The notes beneath the pieces were generated by a model. It was not told where the DNA came from. It saw only the letters and a list, made by a program, of their open reading frames with translations, and made no database searches. From assembly GCA_021798675.1 (NCBI GenBank), contig JAJZGE010000003.1, positions 1 to 17,051 on the forward strand: a stretch of DNA of 17,051 nt. The letters are read 5' to 3'. The DNA is from Pseudomonadota bacterium (GTDB lineage Bacteria; Pseudomonadota; Gammaproteobacteria; Xanthomonadales; Rhodanobacteraceae). The position numbers and the translations under genes are program-made. This document shows, piece by piece, positions 1 to 7,748 of this stretch (positions within the stretch are counted from its first letter, which is position 1; every line of letters starts with the position of its first letter).

Positions 1-428
1 CGCCACGCCTCTCGGATCGACTGGCTGGTGTAGCCGCCAGGTCCTGCCATCGGCGTGCCGTCCAGCAACGGGAACAGCTCGCCATCCATGCGCGCGCAGA
101 AATCCGCCTCGTCGTAGCCGCCGCGATCCACCAGCGAACGCGTGGTCAGCGCCAGGATGAAGCCGGCTTGCGACGACGCGCCGGCCGGCAATCCCTCGTG
201 ATAGCGCCCCGGATTTGGCGCCGTGTAGTCGCTGATCCAGTCGCCGTAGTCGCGCCGGAGCGCATCGAGGTCGTAGTACCAGTGCGGCCCCAGGGCCAAC
301 GCGTCGCCGATGAAGGCACCCATCAGGGCACCCTGGATACGGCTTTTTCTCGAAATGGAAGATGGCGTTTGCGGCATGTCGGAGGGCCTGCGATGCGACG
401 ACGGCAAGTCATCGTACGCTTGATTCAT
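1..428 (-). CDS. ADP-ribosylglycohydrolase family protein (DraG-like), 3' part outside window
   Basis: The N-terminal 142 codons are visible and the gene runs off the left edge. The start I prefer is the ATG at 428-426, which shares its A with the TGA stop of the upstream DUF3025 gene (TGATG), so translational coupling is likely. ATG codons at 377 and 323 are alternatives, because conservation seems to begin only around residue 30. Residues 33-53 carry the family signature (GALMGAFIGDAL, then GPHWYYD). The GD pair supplies a metal-binding aspartate in this fold, and the WYYD form belongs to a subgroup with relatives in algae as well as bacteria. Known members remove ADP-ribose from proteins or small molecules using two Mg ions. 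The substrate cannot be told from this fragment, and the C-terminal metal-binding DxxD/DD motif is outside the window. Confidence 0.8.
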   Translation of the reverse strand, partial: MNQAYDDLPSSHRRPSDMPQTPSSISRKSRIQGALMGAFIGDALALGPHWYYDLDALRRDYGDWISDYTAPNPGRYHEGLPAGASSQAGFILALTTRSLVDRGGYDEADFCARMDGELFPLLDGTPMAGPGGYTSQSIREAW

Positions 429-1294
429 CACCGTGCCGCGCAGGTTGCCGTCCCACCGGCCTCGCTGCGCAGTTCCAGCGCCGCGGGATAGCGGCGCCCC
501 GCCCGCGCCGGCAGGAAGCACGGCGCTTCGGCGAAGAACGTTTCGCGTCCGTTGTCGACATGCCAGCCGGGTACGCCGGCCAGCGGCAGGGGCCGCAGCT
601 CCAGCGGATCGCACAGCAGCTGGCCGGCATGGATCGCCCGCACGCTCGCGTGCACGGCCGTCGCCGGCGAGACATCGTGACCTGCCACCACCAGCGCCTT
701 GCCCACCAGCAACTGCGCGGGCGTCAGCGCGTGTTCCAGCAAGGCGTGGCCGAACAACTCGACGCGGATGCGGCCGTCCAGCCAGGCCGCGCGTTCACGC
801 CAGAACAGGCCGTGCCAGTCGTGCGCGTCCCACAGCGGGAGCAGCGCCGGATCGCGCAGCGCCACCACCACCCCGGCTTCGTCGAAGTGGGTGAGCGCGT
901 ATTGGGCGCGCGAGCGTTGCCTGGTGCCCATGTGCGCGATCTCAGCCATCTGCCGCGCGTTGAGGGCGCGCTTCAGGGCAGCATGGCGCAGCCAGACCAG
1001 CGCGTTGAACAGGTCGTGCCAGTTGCGTTCGCGGGTGGCAATCTCGCCGCGTTCGGCGATGCGCTGTTCGTAGTGCAGGCCATCGGCCAGCAGTGCGCGA
1101 TCTTGCGCCACGAAGCGTTCGCGCATGCCGGCGGAACGGGCGGCATTGAGCGCGTCGATGCCTGGCCATTCGCGGCCTTCGATCAGGCACGCGAACTCGC
1201 GCCACGCCGCCAACGGCATGCATTCGAACACCTGCGGATCGACTGCATCGCGGATCGGTGCCACATAGCGGGTTTTCTTCATGCGCACATCCAT
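428..1294 (-). CDS. DUF3025 domain-containing protein
   Basis: This 288-residue soluble protein matches the proteobacterial DUF3025 family, whose function I do not know. The clearest conserved stretch is around residues 91-101 (NWHDLFNALVW), followed by basic helices and a second conserved block, GKALVVAGHD. No signal peptide or membrane segment is seen. The frame is open up to 1372, but codons upstream of 1294 lie in a dispersed repeat (1317-1358) and are not family-like. I therefore chose the ATG at 1294 (MDVRMKKTRY), with AGGG seven bases upstream; the ATG at 1282 is also possible. The stop TGA overlaps the ATG of the ADP-ribosylglycohydrolase-like gene, so the two are probably co-translated. 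It lies 118 bases downstream of rimO and may be read through from it. Confidence 0.85.
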   Translation of the reverse strand: MDVRMKKTRYVAPIRDAVDPQVFECMPLAAWREFACLIEGREWPGIDALNAARSAGMRERFVAQDRALLADGLHYEQRIAERGEIATRERNWHDLFNALVWLRHAALKRALNARQMAEIAHMGTRQRSRAQYALTHFDEAGVVVALRDPALLPLWDAHDWHGLFWRERAAWLDGRIRVELFGHALLEHALTPAQLLVGKALVVAGHDVSPATAVHASVRAIHAGQLLCDPLELRPLPLAGVPGWHVDNGRETFFAEAPCFLPARAGRRYPAALELRSEAGGTATCAAR

Positions 1295-1316
1295 GAGCAC
1301 GCCCTGCGATCGTCTG

Positions 1317-1358
1317 CCCTTCGACTTTGGCCCTGCGGGCCTGTGCTCAGGGCGAACG
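1317..1358. repeat. REP-like dispersed palindromic repeat
   Basis: The element runs CCCTTCGACTT, then GGCCCTGCGGGCC (perfect inner palindrome, 1329-1341), then TGTGCTCAGGGCGAACG. It resembles a repeat family common between genes in many proteobacteria, typified by TTCGCCCTGAGC...GTCGAAGGG. It lies between the stop of rimO and the start of the DUF3025 gene. It may form the 3' end or stabiliser of the rimO transcript; no T-run follows it. Recognition is from memory of the motif, and copy number in this genome cannot be seen here. Confidence 0.65.
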
Positions 1359-1412
1359 ATGAAGGCCGGCACAACTTGGTGGGCAATCGGAACACCCGCA
1401 GCGACCAGGCTT

Positions 1413-2750
1413 TCAGATCACCTTGAGCGTCGGGTGCGCCAGGCACGCATGCAGGTCGTGCTCGCTGGCGCCCTCGACCACCACGTCGACGAACTGGCCG
1501 GGCTTGAGGCCCTGACCGTCGGCGATCAGCACGGTACCGTCGATCTCCGGCGCGTCGGCGGCGGAGCGCGCAACAGCGCCGTCGGCGTTCGCCTCGTCCA
1601 CCAGCACCTGCAGGGTGCGGCCGATCTTGCGCTGCAGCTTGGCGGCGGAGATTTCCGCCTGCACCGCCATGAACTGTTCGAGGCGGTCTTCCTTCAGCTC
1701 CTCGGACACCGCGCCGGGCAGCTCGTTGGCCTTGGCGCCGTCCACCGGCGAATACGCGAAGGCGCCCACGCGGTCGAGCTCGGCTTCGCGCAGGAAATCC
1801 AGCAACTCCTCGAACTCCGCGTCGGTTTCGCCGGGGAAGCCGACGATGAAGGTGCTGCGCAAGGTGAGGTCGGGCACCAGCCTGCGCCAGTTCTTGATGC
1901 GCTCCAGCGTCTTGTCGATGTTGCCCGGGCGCTTCATCAATTTGAGGATGCGCGGGCTGGCATGCTGGAACGGAATGTCGAGGTAGGGAAGGATCTTCCC
2001 CTCCGCCATCAGCGGCATCACCTCGTCCACGTGCGGGTAGGGGTAGACGTAGTGCAGGCGCGTCCACACACCGAGCTCGGACAAGCCTTCGCACAATTCG
2101 GTCATGCGCGTGCGGTATGCCCTGCCGCGCCATGCACGCTCGGCGTACTTGAGGTCCACGCCGTAGGCGCTGGTGTCCTGCGAGATCACCAGCAGCTCCT
2201 TCACGCCGCCCTTGACCAGCTTCTCGGCCTCCAGCAGCACTTCGTCGACCGGGCGCGAAACCAGGTCGCCGCGCATCGAAGGGATGATGCAGAAGCTGCA
2301 GCGGTGGTTGCAGCCTTCGGAAATCTTCAGGTAGGCATAGTGCTTGGGCGTGAGCTTGATGCCCGTGTCCGGCACGATGTCCAGGAACTTGTTGCGCCTG
2401 GGCGGCAACACCTCGTGCACCGCATGCATCACGCTGGCGTAGTCCTGCGGGCCGCTGATCGAGAGCACGTCCGGGTAGGCCTCGCGGATCAGCTCGGCGC
2501 GCTTGCCGAGGCAGCCGGTGACGATCACCTTGCCGTTCTCGTTGAGCGCCGTGCCGATCGAGTCCAGTGACTCCTGCACCGCGGCGTCGATGAAGCCGCA
2601 GGTGTTCACCACCACCGCGTCGGCCTCGCCGTAGCTGGGCACGATCTGGTACCCCTCGACCTTGAGCTGGGTGAGGATGCGCTCGGAATCCACCAGCGCC
2701 TTGGGGCAGCCGAGGCTGACGAAACCGATTTTCTGCGAAGCCTGCGACAT
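1413..2750 (-). CDS. rimO: Ribosomal protein S12 methylthiotransferase RimO
   Basis: RimO is a radical-SAM enzyme that adds a methylthio group to a conserved aspartate (Asp88 in E. coli numbering) of ribosomal protein S12 in the cytoplasm. The 445-residue product has the full architecture. The N-terminal methylthiotransferase domain carries the three auxiliary-cluster cysteines C15 (SLGCPK), C51 (NTCGF) and C80 (TGCLG). The radical-SAM motif CNHRCSFC has C147, C151 and C154, and a C-terminal TRAM domain spans about residues 380-445. The [12 protein letters not shown] and NTCGFI forms favour RimO over the tRNA enzyme MiaB. I chose the ATG at 2750; a TTG at 2771 is in frame but would lie very close to the predicted transcription start. 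No strong Shine-Dalgarno is visible. It is divergent from the dienelactone hydrolase gene. Confidence 0.97.
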   Translation of the reverse strand: MSQASQKIGFVSLGCPKALVDSERILTQLKVEGYQIVPSYGEADAVVVNTCGFIDAAVQESLDSIGTALNENGKVIVTGCLGKRAELIREAYPDVLSISGPQDYASVMHAVHEVLPPRRNKFLDIVPDTGIKLTPKHYAYLKISEGCNHRCSFCIIPSMRGDLVSRPVDEVLLEAEKLVKGGVKELLVISQDTSAYGVDLKYAERAWRGRAYRTRMTELCEGLSELGVWTRLHYVYPYPHVDEVMPLMAEGKILPYLDIPFQHASPRILKLMKRPGNIDKTLERIKNWRRLVPDLTLRSTFIVGFPGETDAEFEELLDFLREAELDRVGAFAYSPVDGAKANELPGAVSEELKEDRLEQFMAVQAEISAAKLQRKIGRTLQVLVDEANADGAVARSAADAPEIDGTVLIADGQGLKPGQFVDVVVEGASEHDLHACLAHPTLKVI

Positions 2751-2785
2751 GGCGGCGGCGACCGTGGGCAATGGGGAAACGGCGA

Positions 2786-2791
2786 ATTATA
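2786..2791 (-). promoter_or_regulatory. -10 box for rimO
   Basis: A perfect TATAAT reads on the minus strand, 36 bases upstream of the rimO ATG. No good -35 hexamer is seen 16-18 bases upstream of it. It lies back to back with the -10 box of the divergent hydrolase gene, so the two promoters share about 45 bases. Confidence 0.6.
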
Positions 2792-2831
2792 CGGCGATGT
2801 GCCTTCACCATACGCTGCCGCGCGCGCCGGC

Positions 2832-2837
2832 TAGAAT
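2832..2837 (+). promoter_or_regulatory. -10 box for the dienelactone hydrolase-HIT pair
   Basis: TAGAAT lies 31 bases before the ATG at 2868, predicting a leader of about 24 bases. The -35 position is not recognisable. Confidence 0.5.
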
Positions 2838-2867
2838 CCTTGCAACACCGTCCGGGAAACAACCGTC

Positions 2868-3545
2868 ATGGGCCAGCACATCAACATCCCCACCTCGCGC
2901 ACGCAGTGCATCGGCGCCTATCTCGCCCAGCCCGAGGGAAAACCCAGGGGCGGCATCGTGGTGGTGCAGGAGATCTTCGGCGTCACCGCACACATCCGCA
3001 GCGTGGCCGACCGCTTCGCCGCAGCCGGCTTTACCGCCATCGCACCGGCCTTCTTCGACCACCTGGAGTCCTGGCTGGAGCTGGATTACGACGAGACGGG
3101 CATGGCGCGCGGCAAGGCACTGGTGTCCGAGCTGGGACTGGATCGACCGCTGGAAGACGTGGCCAGCGCCGCCGAGGCGATCGCCTCTGCCGGCAAGGTG
3201 GGCGTGGTGGGCTACTGCTGGGGCGGTACGGTGGCCCTGCTCGCGGCGCTGCGGCTGGGCCTGCCCGCGGCGAGCTATTACGGTGCGCGCAACGTGCCTT
3301 TCCTCGGCGAGAAGCCGAAGGCGCCGGTGATGTTCCATTTCGGCGAGCATGATTCCTCGATTCCGCCGGAGGCGGTGGCGCGGCATCGCGAGCTGCTGCC
3401 GCAGATGGAGGTGTTCACCTATCCCGATGCGGGCCACGCGTTCAACCGCGACGTGCCGGGCGACACGCACTACCACGAGGCCAGCGCCAGGCTGGCGTGG
3501 GACCGCACGCTGACGTTCTTCGACAAGCACCTGGCCGGCGCATGA
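2868..3545 (+). CDS. Dienelactone hydrolase family protein
   Basis: This 225-residue cytoplasmic alpha/beta hydrolase has the dienelactone hydrolase (carboxymethylenebutenolidase) layout. The cysteine nucleophile C117 is in GYCWGG, Asp D162 in GEHDSSIP and His H190 in AGHAFNR. The conserved glutamate E35 in QEIFG, which in this family interacts with the nucleophile, is also present. The length fits the family. Characterised members open the lactone ring of dienelactones in chloroaromatic breakdown, but no catabolic genes lie nearby, so the physiological substrate is unknown and a general esterase role is possible. The ATG at 2868 is preceded by GGGA at 11 bases. The stop overlaps the ATG of the HIT gene (ATGA), so the two form a translationally coupled pair. 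Confidence 0.93.
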   Translation: MGQHINIPTSRTQCIGAYLAQPEGKPRGGIVVVQEIFGVTAHIRSVADRFAAAGFTAIAPAFFDHLESWLELDYDETGMARGKALVSELGLDRPLEDVASAAEAIASAGKVGVVGYCWGGTVALLAALRLGLPAASYYGARNVPFLGEKPKAPVMFHFGEHDSSIPPEAVARHRELLPQMEVFTYPDAGHAFNRDVPGDTHYHEASARLAWDRTLTFFDKHLAGA

Positions 3546-3955
3546 GCGAGGCCGGCTTCACGCTCGATCCGCGGCTCGCCGCAGACTCCCGCCATGTCGC
3601 CATGCTGCCGCTGTGCGAGCTGCGGCTGATGGACGACACGCGGTTCCCATGGCTGCTGCTGGTGCCGCGCCGTGCCGGCCTGGCGGAGGTAACCGACCTC
3701 ACCGGGGACGAGCAGCAGCAACTCTGGCGCGAGGCGAACCAGGCCAGCGCCGCACTGCGTGCCGTGGCACCCTGCGACAAGCTCAACCTCGGCGCGCTGG
3801 GCAACATCGTGCGCCAGTTGCACCTGCACGTGGTGGCGCGCATCGAGGGCGACGCCGCCTGGCCCGGCCCGGTGTGGGGCAGCGGCAACGCCGTGCCGTA
3901 CGATGCCGAGGCGCTGGCCGCACGACTGGCAGCCTTGCGACACGCGCTGGGTTGA
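3542..3955 (+). CDS. HIT family nucleotide-binding protein
   Basis: This 137-residue protein belongs to the histidine triad superfamily of nucleotide hydrolases and transferases. The signature is QLHLHVV at residues 92-98, so H94 and H96 are present while the first triad position is glutamine. A conserved asparagine (N82) lies in KLNLGALGN upstream. The variant without the first histidine is one I have seen in other proteobacterial HIT proteins, so it need not mean loss of function. Substrates are probably adenylylated small molecules or dinucleotides, but this cannot be read from the sequence. The start ATG at 3542 overlaps the stop of the hydrolase gene by 4 bases. The longer open frame from 3497 lies inside the hydrolase and is not needed. 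Confidence 0.85.
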   Translation: MSEAGFTLDPRLAADSRHVAMLPLCELRLMDDTRFPWLLLVPRRAGLAEVTDLTGDEQQQLWREANQASAALRAVAPCDKLNLGALGNIVRQLHLHVVARIEGDAAWPGPVWGSGNAVPYDAEALAARLAALRHALG

Positions 3956-3998
3956 GCCAGCTGGCACCGAACTCGCTGCCCCGACCTCCCGAAAGCAT

Positions 3999-4026
3999 AA
4001 GGCCCACGGATCGCTCCGCGGGCCTT
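3999..4026. terminator. Hairpin between convergent HIT and lipoprotein genes
   Basis: Arms AAGGCCC-a-CGG (3999-4009) and CCG-c-GGGCCTT (4016-4026) pair with one mismatch around a 6-base loop. It sits 43 bases after the HIT stop and 25 bases after the lipoprotein stop, so it can serve both genes. T-tracts are poor on both sides; on the minus strand TGCTTTC follows. Confidence 0.5.
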
Positions 4027-4051
4027 GTGCCGACTTGCCACCGGATCAGCG

Positions 4052-4552
4052 CTACTGCTGCGCGGCCTGCTCCATGTTGTCGCAACCGGCGGCGGTCTTG
4101 CTGCAATCCTCGACGTTGCTGCCCTTGGCCGGGGCATGGTAGTCCTGCAGCTGGCGCGCCTTGGTGTTGATCGCGTTGATCTCGGTGAGCTCGCCGCCCT
4201 TGTCGTAATACACCGCGAAGCCGTAGTCGATGGACATGCGCGCCAGGTACTGCAGGTGCATCTTGCGGATCTTGGAATCGTCGCTGGGCAGCAGCAGCAC
4301 GGTCCTGGGCAGCTTGCCGATGTCCTTGAGGTAGGCGAAGTGGCTACCCGTGTCCACCGCCGACAGCACTGCGCCGTCGACCAGGAACTGGCCTCCCTTG
4401 TAGGCCTCGATGGTGGTGTCGAACTTGCCTTTCCACTGCGCCGCCTGCGCCTGTTCCTTCACGCTGTTCCTGTGGCAGCCGGCGAGTACGAGCGTGCTGC
4501 CCAGCGCCAGCGCGACGGCGAAGCGGGCCAGCAGGGTGGAAAAACGGATCAT
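4052..4552 (-). CDS. Putative outer-membrane lipoprotein, unrecognised
   Basis: I do not recognise this 166-residue protein. A basic N-terminus and a hydrophobic stretch lead to a lipobox (LVLAGC) with C26 as the predicted lipidated residue. His at +2 rather than Asp favours the outer membrane. The mature part is mixed charged and helical without repeats. It has a conserved-looking core (GGQFLVDGAVLSAVDTG, then YLKDIGKLPRTVLLLPSDD) and two cysteines near the end, C150 and C157, that could form a disulfide in the periplasm. The ATG at 4552 has a good AGGAG six bases upstream, which decides the start over the in-frame upstream codons. It has its own -10 candidate (4591-4596) and stands alone. 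The lipoprotein call is firm; the function is unknown. Confidence 0.8.
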   Translation of the reverse strand: MIRFSTLLARFAVALALGSTLVLAGCHRNSVKEQAQAAQWKGKFDTTIEAYKGGQFLVDGAVLSAVDTGSHFAYLKDIGKLPRTVLLLPSDDSKIRKMHLQYLARMSIDYGFAVYYDKGGELTEINAINTKARQLQDYHAPAKGSNVEDCSKTAAGCDNMEQAAQQ

Positions 4553-4590
4553 CGGAATCTCCTGCAAAAAACGGTCGAGATGGCTTGGCG

Positions 4591-4596
4591 AGTGTA
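4591..4596 (-). promoter_or_regulatory. -10 candidate for the lipoprotein gene
   Basis: TACACT on the minus strand lies 38 bases before the ATG at 4552, giving a leader of about 32 bases. The -35 position is not convincing. It directly follows the GC-rich hairpin that ends dcd. Confidence 0.4.
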
Positions 4597-4600
4597 GCGC

Positions 4601-4623
4601 CGGGCCGCGCGCTTGGCGGCCCG
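4601..4623 (-). terminator. GC-rich hairpin downstream of dcd
   Basis: An 8-bp perfect stem (CGGGCCGC with GCGGCCCG) closes a 7-base loop 14 bases after the dcd stop. There is no T-run, so it may be a transcript-end stabiliser or a weak terminator rather than a classic intrinsic one. Confidence 0.35.
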
Positions 4624-4637
4624 CAGGCACCGGTGGT

Positions 4638-5204
4638 TCAGGTACGCGGCAGGGTCACACCCTGCTGCCCCTGGTACTTGCCGCCGCGGTCGCGGTAGCT
4701 GGTTTCGCAGGGTTCGTCGGATTCGAAGAACAGCATCTGCGCCACGCCCTCGTTGGCGTAGATCTTCGCCGGCAGCGGCGTGGTGTTCGAGAACTCCAGC
4801 GTCACATGCCCCTCCCACTCCGGCTCCAGCGGCGTCACGTTGACGATGATGCCGCAGCGCGCGTAGGTGCTCTTGCCCAGGCACACCACCAGCACGTCGC
4901 GCGGGATGCGGAAGTATTCGACGGTGCGCGCCAGCGCAAAGGAATTCGGCGGGATGATGCACACGTCCGCCTCGACGTCGACGAAGCTGGTCGGATCGAA
5001 CGCCTTCGGGTCGACGATGGTGGAGTTGATGTTGGTGAAGATCTTGAACTCACGCGCGCAGCGCACGTCGTAGCCGTAGCTGGAGGTGCCGTAGGACACG
5101 ATGCGCCCGTCACCGTTCTGCTTGACCTGGCCCGGCTCGAACGGCTCGATCATGCCGTGGCCCTCGGCCATGCGACGGATCCACTTGTCGGACTTGATGC
5201 TCAC
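4638..5204 (-). CDS. dcd: dCTP deaminase
   Basis: Dcd deaminates dCTP to dUTP in the cytoplasm, feeding dTMP synthesis after dUTPase action. The 188-residue product begins [13 protein letters not shown], as in xanthomonad and beta-proteobacterial Dcd. It has the central strand [12 protein letters not shown] (residues 37-48), the phosphate-binding GKSTYAR (110-116) and the catalytic glutamate E137 in TLEFSN. The C-terminal GKYQGQQG tail folds over the active site in this family. The start is a GTG at 5204, chosen because homology begins exactly there; a GGGGCG precedes it. An in-frame ATG at 5255 would add 17 unrelated residues. It follows the FMN reductase gene by 93 bases on the same strand. 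Confidence 0.95.
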   Translation of the reverse strand: MSIKSDKWIRRMAEGHGMIEPFEPGQVKQNGDGRIVSYGTSSYGYDVRCAREFKIFTNINSTIVDPKAFDPTSFVDVEADVCIIPPNSFALARTVEYFRIPRDVLVVCLGKSTYARCGIIVNVTPLEPEWEGHVTLEFSNTTPLPAKIYANEGVAQMLFFESDEPCETSYRDRGGKYQGQQGVTLPRT

Positions 5205-5227
5205 ATGCGCCCCGCAGACGTGTCTGG

Positions 5228-5246
5228 CGCCCGACCGGGTCGGGCG
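5228..5246 (-). other. Hairpin upstream of dcd (FMN reductase terminator or dcd leader structure)
   Basis: A perfect 8-bp stem (CGCCCGAC with GTCGGGCG) and a 3-base loop lie 23 bases before the dcd GTG. A TATTTT (5260-5255, minus strand) just upstream could be a dcd -10 box. In that case the stem would start the dcd leader. No T-run follows the stem in the minus direction. Confidence 0.4.
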
Positions 5247-5297
5247 AAACGACAAAAATACATGGTCAGGGCGGCAAGGCGCCAGCGCAGCGGCGAC

Positions 5298-5834
5298 TCA
5301 GCCCAGTTGCGACGCCAGGCAGTCCAGCGCCGCGTGCAGTTCGGCACGGCGTTCCGCGCTGGCCAGCACCTGCTCCACCGTGCATCCTGCGCCCGGCAGG
5401 GCCACCGGCATGGGCTGCGTGCTCAGCAGCTGCGCCGCCATGGTGCGCAGGATCTCGGCCAGCGCCTCCTGCGCGTGGCTCGAGCCGCGCGCCGAGGCAT
5501 TGAGCAGCAGCATCGGCTTGCCGGGAAACTCCAGGCTTCCCACCAGCCAGTCCAGCAGGTTCTTGAACGCACCCGGCACGCCATGCGCGTATTCCGGGCA
5601 GGCGACCAGCAAGGCATCGGCCTGGCCCACCGCCTCGCGCAGCGCCAGCACGGCAGCGGGCAAGGGATCACGTTCGTCGTCGGGATTGAACAGCGGCAAC
5701 GCGGCGAGACCGTCGTACATCGCCAGTTGCAGCGACGCCGGCGCCAGTTGCCGTGCAGCCTCCAGCGCGGCACGGTTGGACGAGACCCGGCGCAGGCTGC
5801 CGCACAGGCACAGCACGCGCCGTGGCGCGCTCAT
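5298..5834 (-). CDS. NADPH-dependent FMN reductase family protein
   Basis: This 178-residue flavodoxin-fold protein belongs to the NADPH-dependent FMN reductase (SsuE/ArsH/YieF-like) family. The FMN phosphate loop is GSLRRVSSN at residues 12-20. The isoalloxazine-binding signature is PEYAHGVPGAFKNLLDW at 80-96, matching the family pattern PEYNxSxPGxLKNxxDW. Such enzymes pass electrons from NAD(P)H to FMN, quinones or oxidised compounds such as chromate. The substrate cannot be assigned from sequence. The ATG at 5834 directly precedes the first strand (RRVLCLCGS); the longer frame to 5909 is not family-like. It sits between apbC (148 bases upstream) and dcd on the same strand, with no clear promoter of its own. 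Confidence 0.9.
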   Translation of the reverse strand: MSAPRRVLCLCGSLRRVSSNRAALEAARQLAPASLQLAMYDGLAALPLFNPDDERDPLPAAVLALREAVGQADALLVACPEYAHGVPGAFKNLLDWLVGSLEFPGKPMLLLNASARGSSHAQEALAEILRTMAAQLLSTQPMPVALPGAGCTVEQVLASAERRAELHAALDCLASQLG

Positions 5835-5982
5835 GCTTGAGAACCCGTTCGGAGGCGTAGCGGGCGGACGCAGGGCGGGCGTGGGCGACGCGCAGAGACG
5901 GGGGTGCATGGGTCAATACATGAGGATTTCGGGCATCGACCGCGCCCGCCCGGGGTTCGCGCAGCAGCTTCCGGACGCACCC

Positions 5983-7071
<1,089 letters not shown>

Positions 7072-7106
7072 GTCGGATCGGGCTTCGCTGCGGGTGGGGA
7101 CAGCAC

Positions 7107-7112
7107 ATTATG
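7107..7112 (-). promoter_or_regulatory. -10 candidate for apbC
   Basis: CATAAT on the minus strand lies 35 bases upstream of the apbC ATG, giving a leader of about 28 bases. The -35 region is not recognisable. Confidence 0.4.
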
Positions 7113-7224
7113 CCAGCCGCCACCGCGAACCCGGCTGATGCAGGTCAGCATGGCGCGATGCAGCTTGACGGCCCCGCCACGCACCGGCACGCTCGAACCA
7201 TACCGTCACGCATGGGATCTCGTC

Positions 7225-7692
7225 ATGAAGCACGTCGTTCGCCTCGCCCTCGCCCTCGGCCTGCTGCTGGGCGCCGGCGCCGTGTCTGCCAGCGACACCA
7301 GTACGCCGGTCGGCACCTGGAAGCAGGTGGACGACGTCACCGGCAAGGTGAAGTCCATCATCCAGATCAGCGAGACCAACGGCGAACTGCAGGGCAAGGT
7401 GACGCAGCTGCTGAACCGCAGCCCCGAGGACATCGCGCGCGACGGCCAGGAGCCGAAGTGCGTGAAGTGCGACGGTGCGCGCAAAGACCAGCCCATCGTG
7501 GGCATGACCATCATGTGGGGCGTCCGCAAGGATGGCGACGTCTGGGACGGCGGCAGGATCCTCGACCCCAAGAGCGGCAGGATCTACAAGGTGAAGCTCA
7601 CGCTGGAGGACGGCGGGCAGAAGCTCGACGTGCACGGCTACATCGGCTTCGCCCTGCTTGGCCGCAGCCAGACCTGGGAACGGCAGCCGTAG
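7225..7692 (+). CDS. Secreted DUF2147 family protein
   Basis: This 155-residue protein has a Sec signal peptide (basic start, leucine-rich core, probable cleavage after A22 in VSA-SD), so the mature form is periplasmic or secreted. The remainder matches the DUF2147 family. It opens with GTWKQVDDVTGK (30-41) and a strand-rich body containing NGELQGKV. A conserved CVKC pair follows (C79, C82), then the block KDQPIVGM, the WDGGRILDPKSGRIYK segment and the terminal GRSQTW. The fold is thought to be a lipocalin-like beta-barrel and no catalytic role is established. The CxxC could form a disulfide. The ATG at 7225 has GGGA upstream. It diverges from apbC and is terminated by the hairpin at 7716-7748. 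A TTGACG at 7165 has no partner -10 at normal spacing, so the promoter is unclear. Confidence 0.88.
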   Translation: MKHVVRLALALGLLLGAGAVSASDTSTPVGTWKQVDDVTGKVKSIIQISETNGELQGKVTQLLNRSPEDIARDGQEPKCVKCDGARKDQPIVGMTIMWGVRKDGDVWDGGRILDPKSGRIYKVKLTLEDGGQKLDVHGYIGFALLGRSQTWERQP

Positions 7693-7715
7693 GCGCGGCT
7701 GCCAAGGCCCAAACA

Positions 7716-7748
7716 AACAGCGCGGGCCATCGGCCCGCGCTGTTTTTT
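7716..7748. terminator. Strong bidirectional terminator between DUF2147 and HAD genes
   Basis: A 13-bp uninterrupted stem (arms 7716-7728 and 7732-7744) has a 3-base ATC loop and, on the plus strand, a T-run through 7748. On the minus strand the stem is followed by GTTTGTTT. The HAD gene's TAA stop (7749-7747) overlaps the plus-strand T-run, so both convergent genes share one compact terminator. Confidence 0.9.

Noticed and set aside
1281..2570. 429-codon plus-strand frame antisense to rimO
   Set aside because: It mirrors the codon structure of rimO, starts in the REP-like repeat and has no recognisable motif.
5911..5916. TTGACC on the minus strand as a -35 for the FMN reductase gene
   Set aside because: The sequence at the -10 position is GC-only, so no promoter can be supported.
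7165..7204. TTGACG (7165-7170) as a -35 box for the DUF2147 gene
   Set aside because: No -10 box lies at 16-18 bases; the nearest candidate, CATACC at 7199, is 28 bases away.
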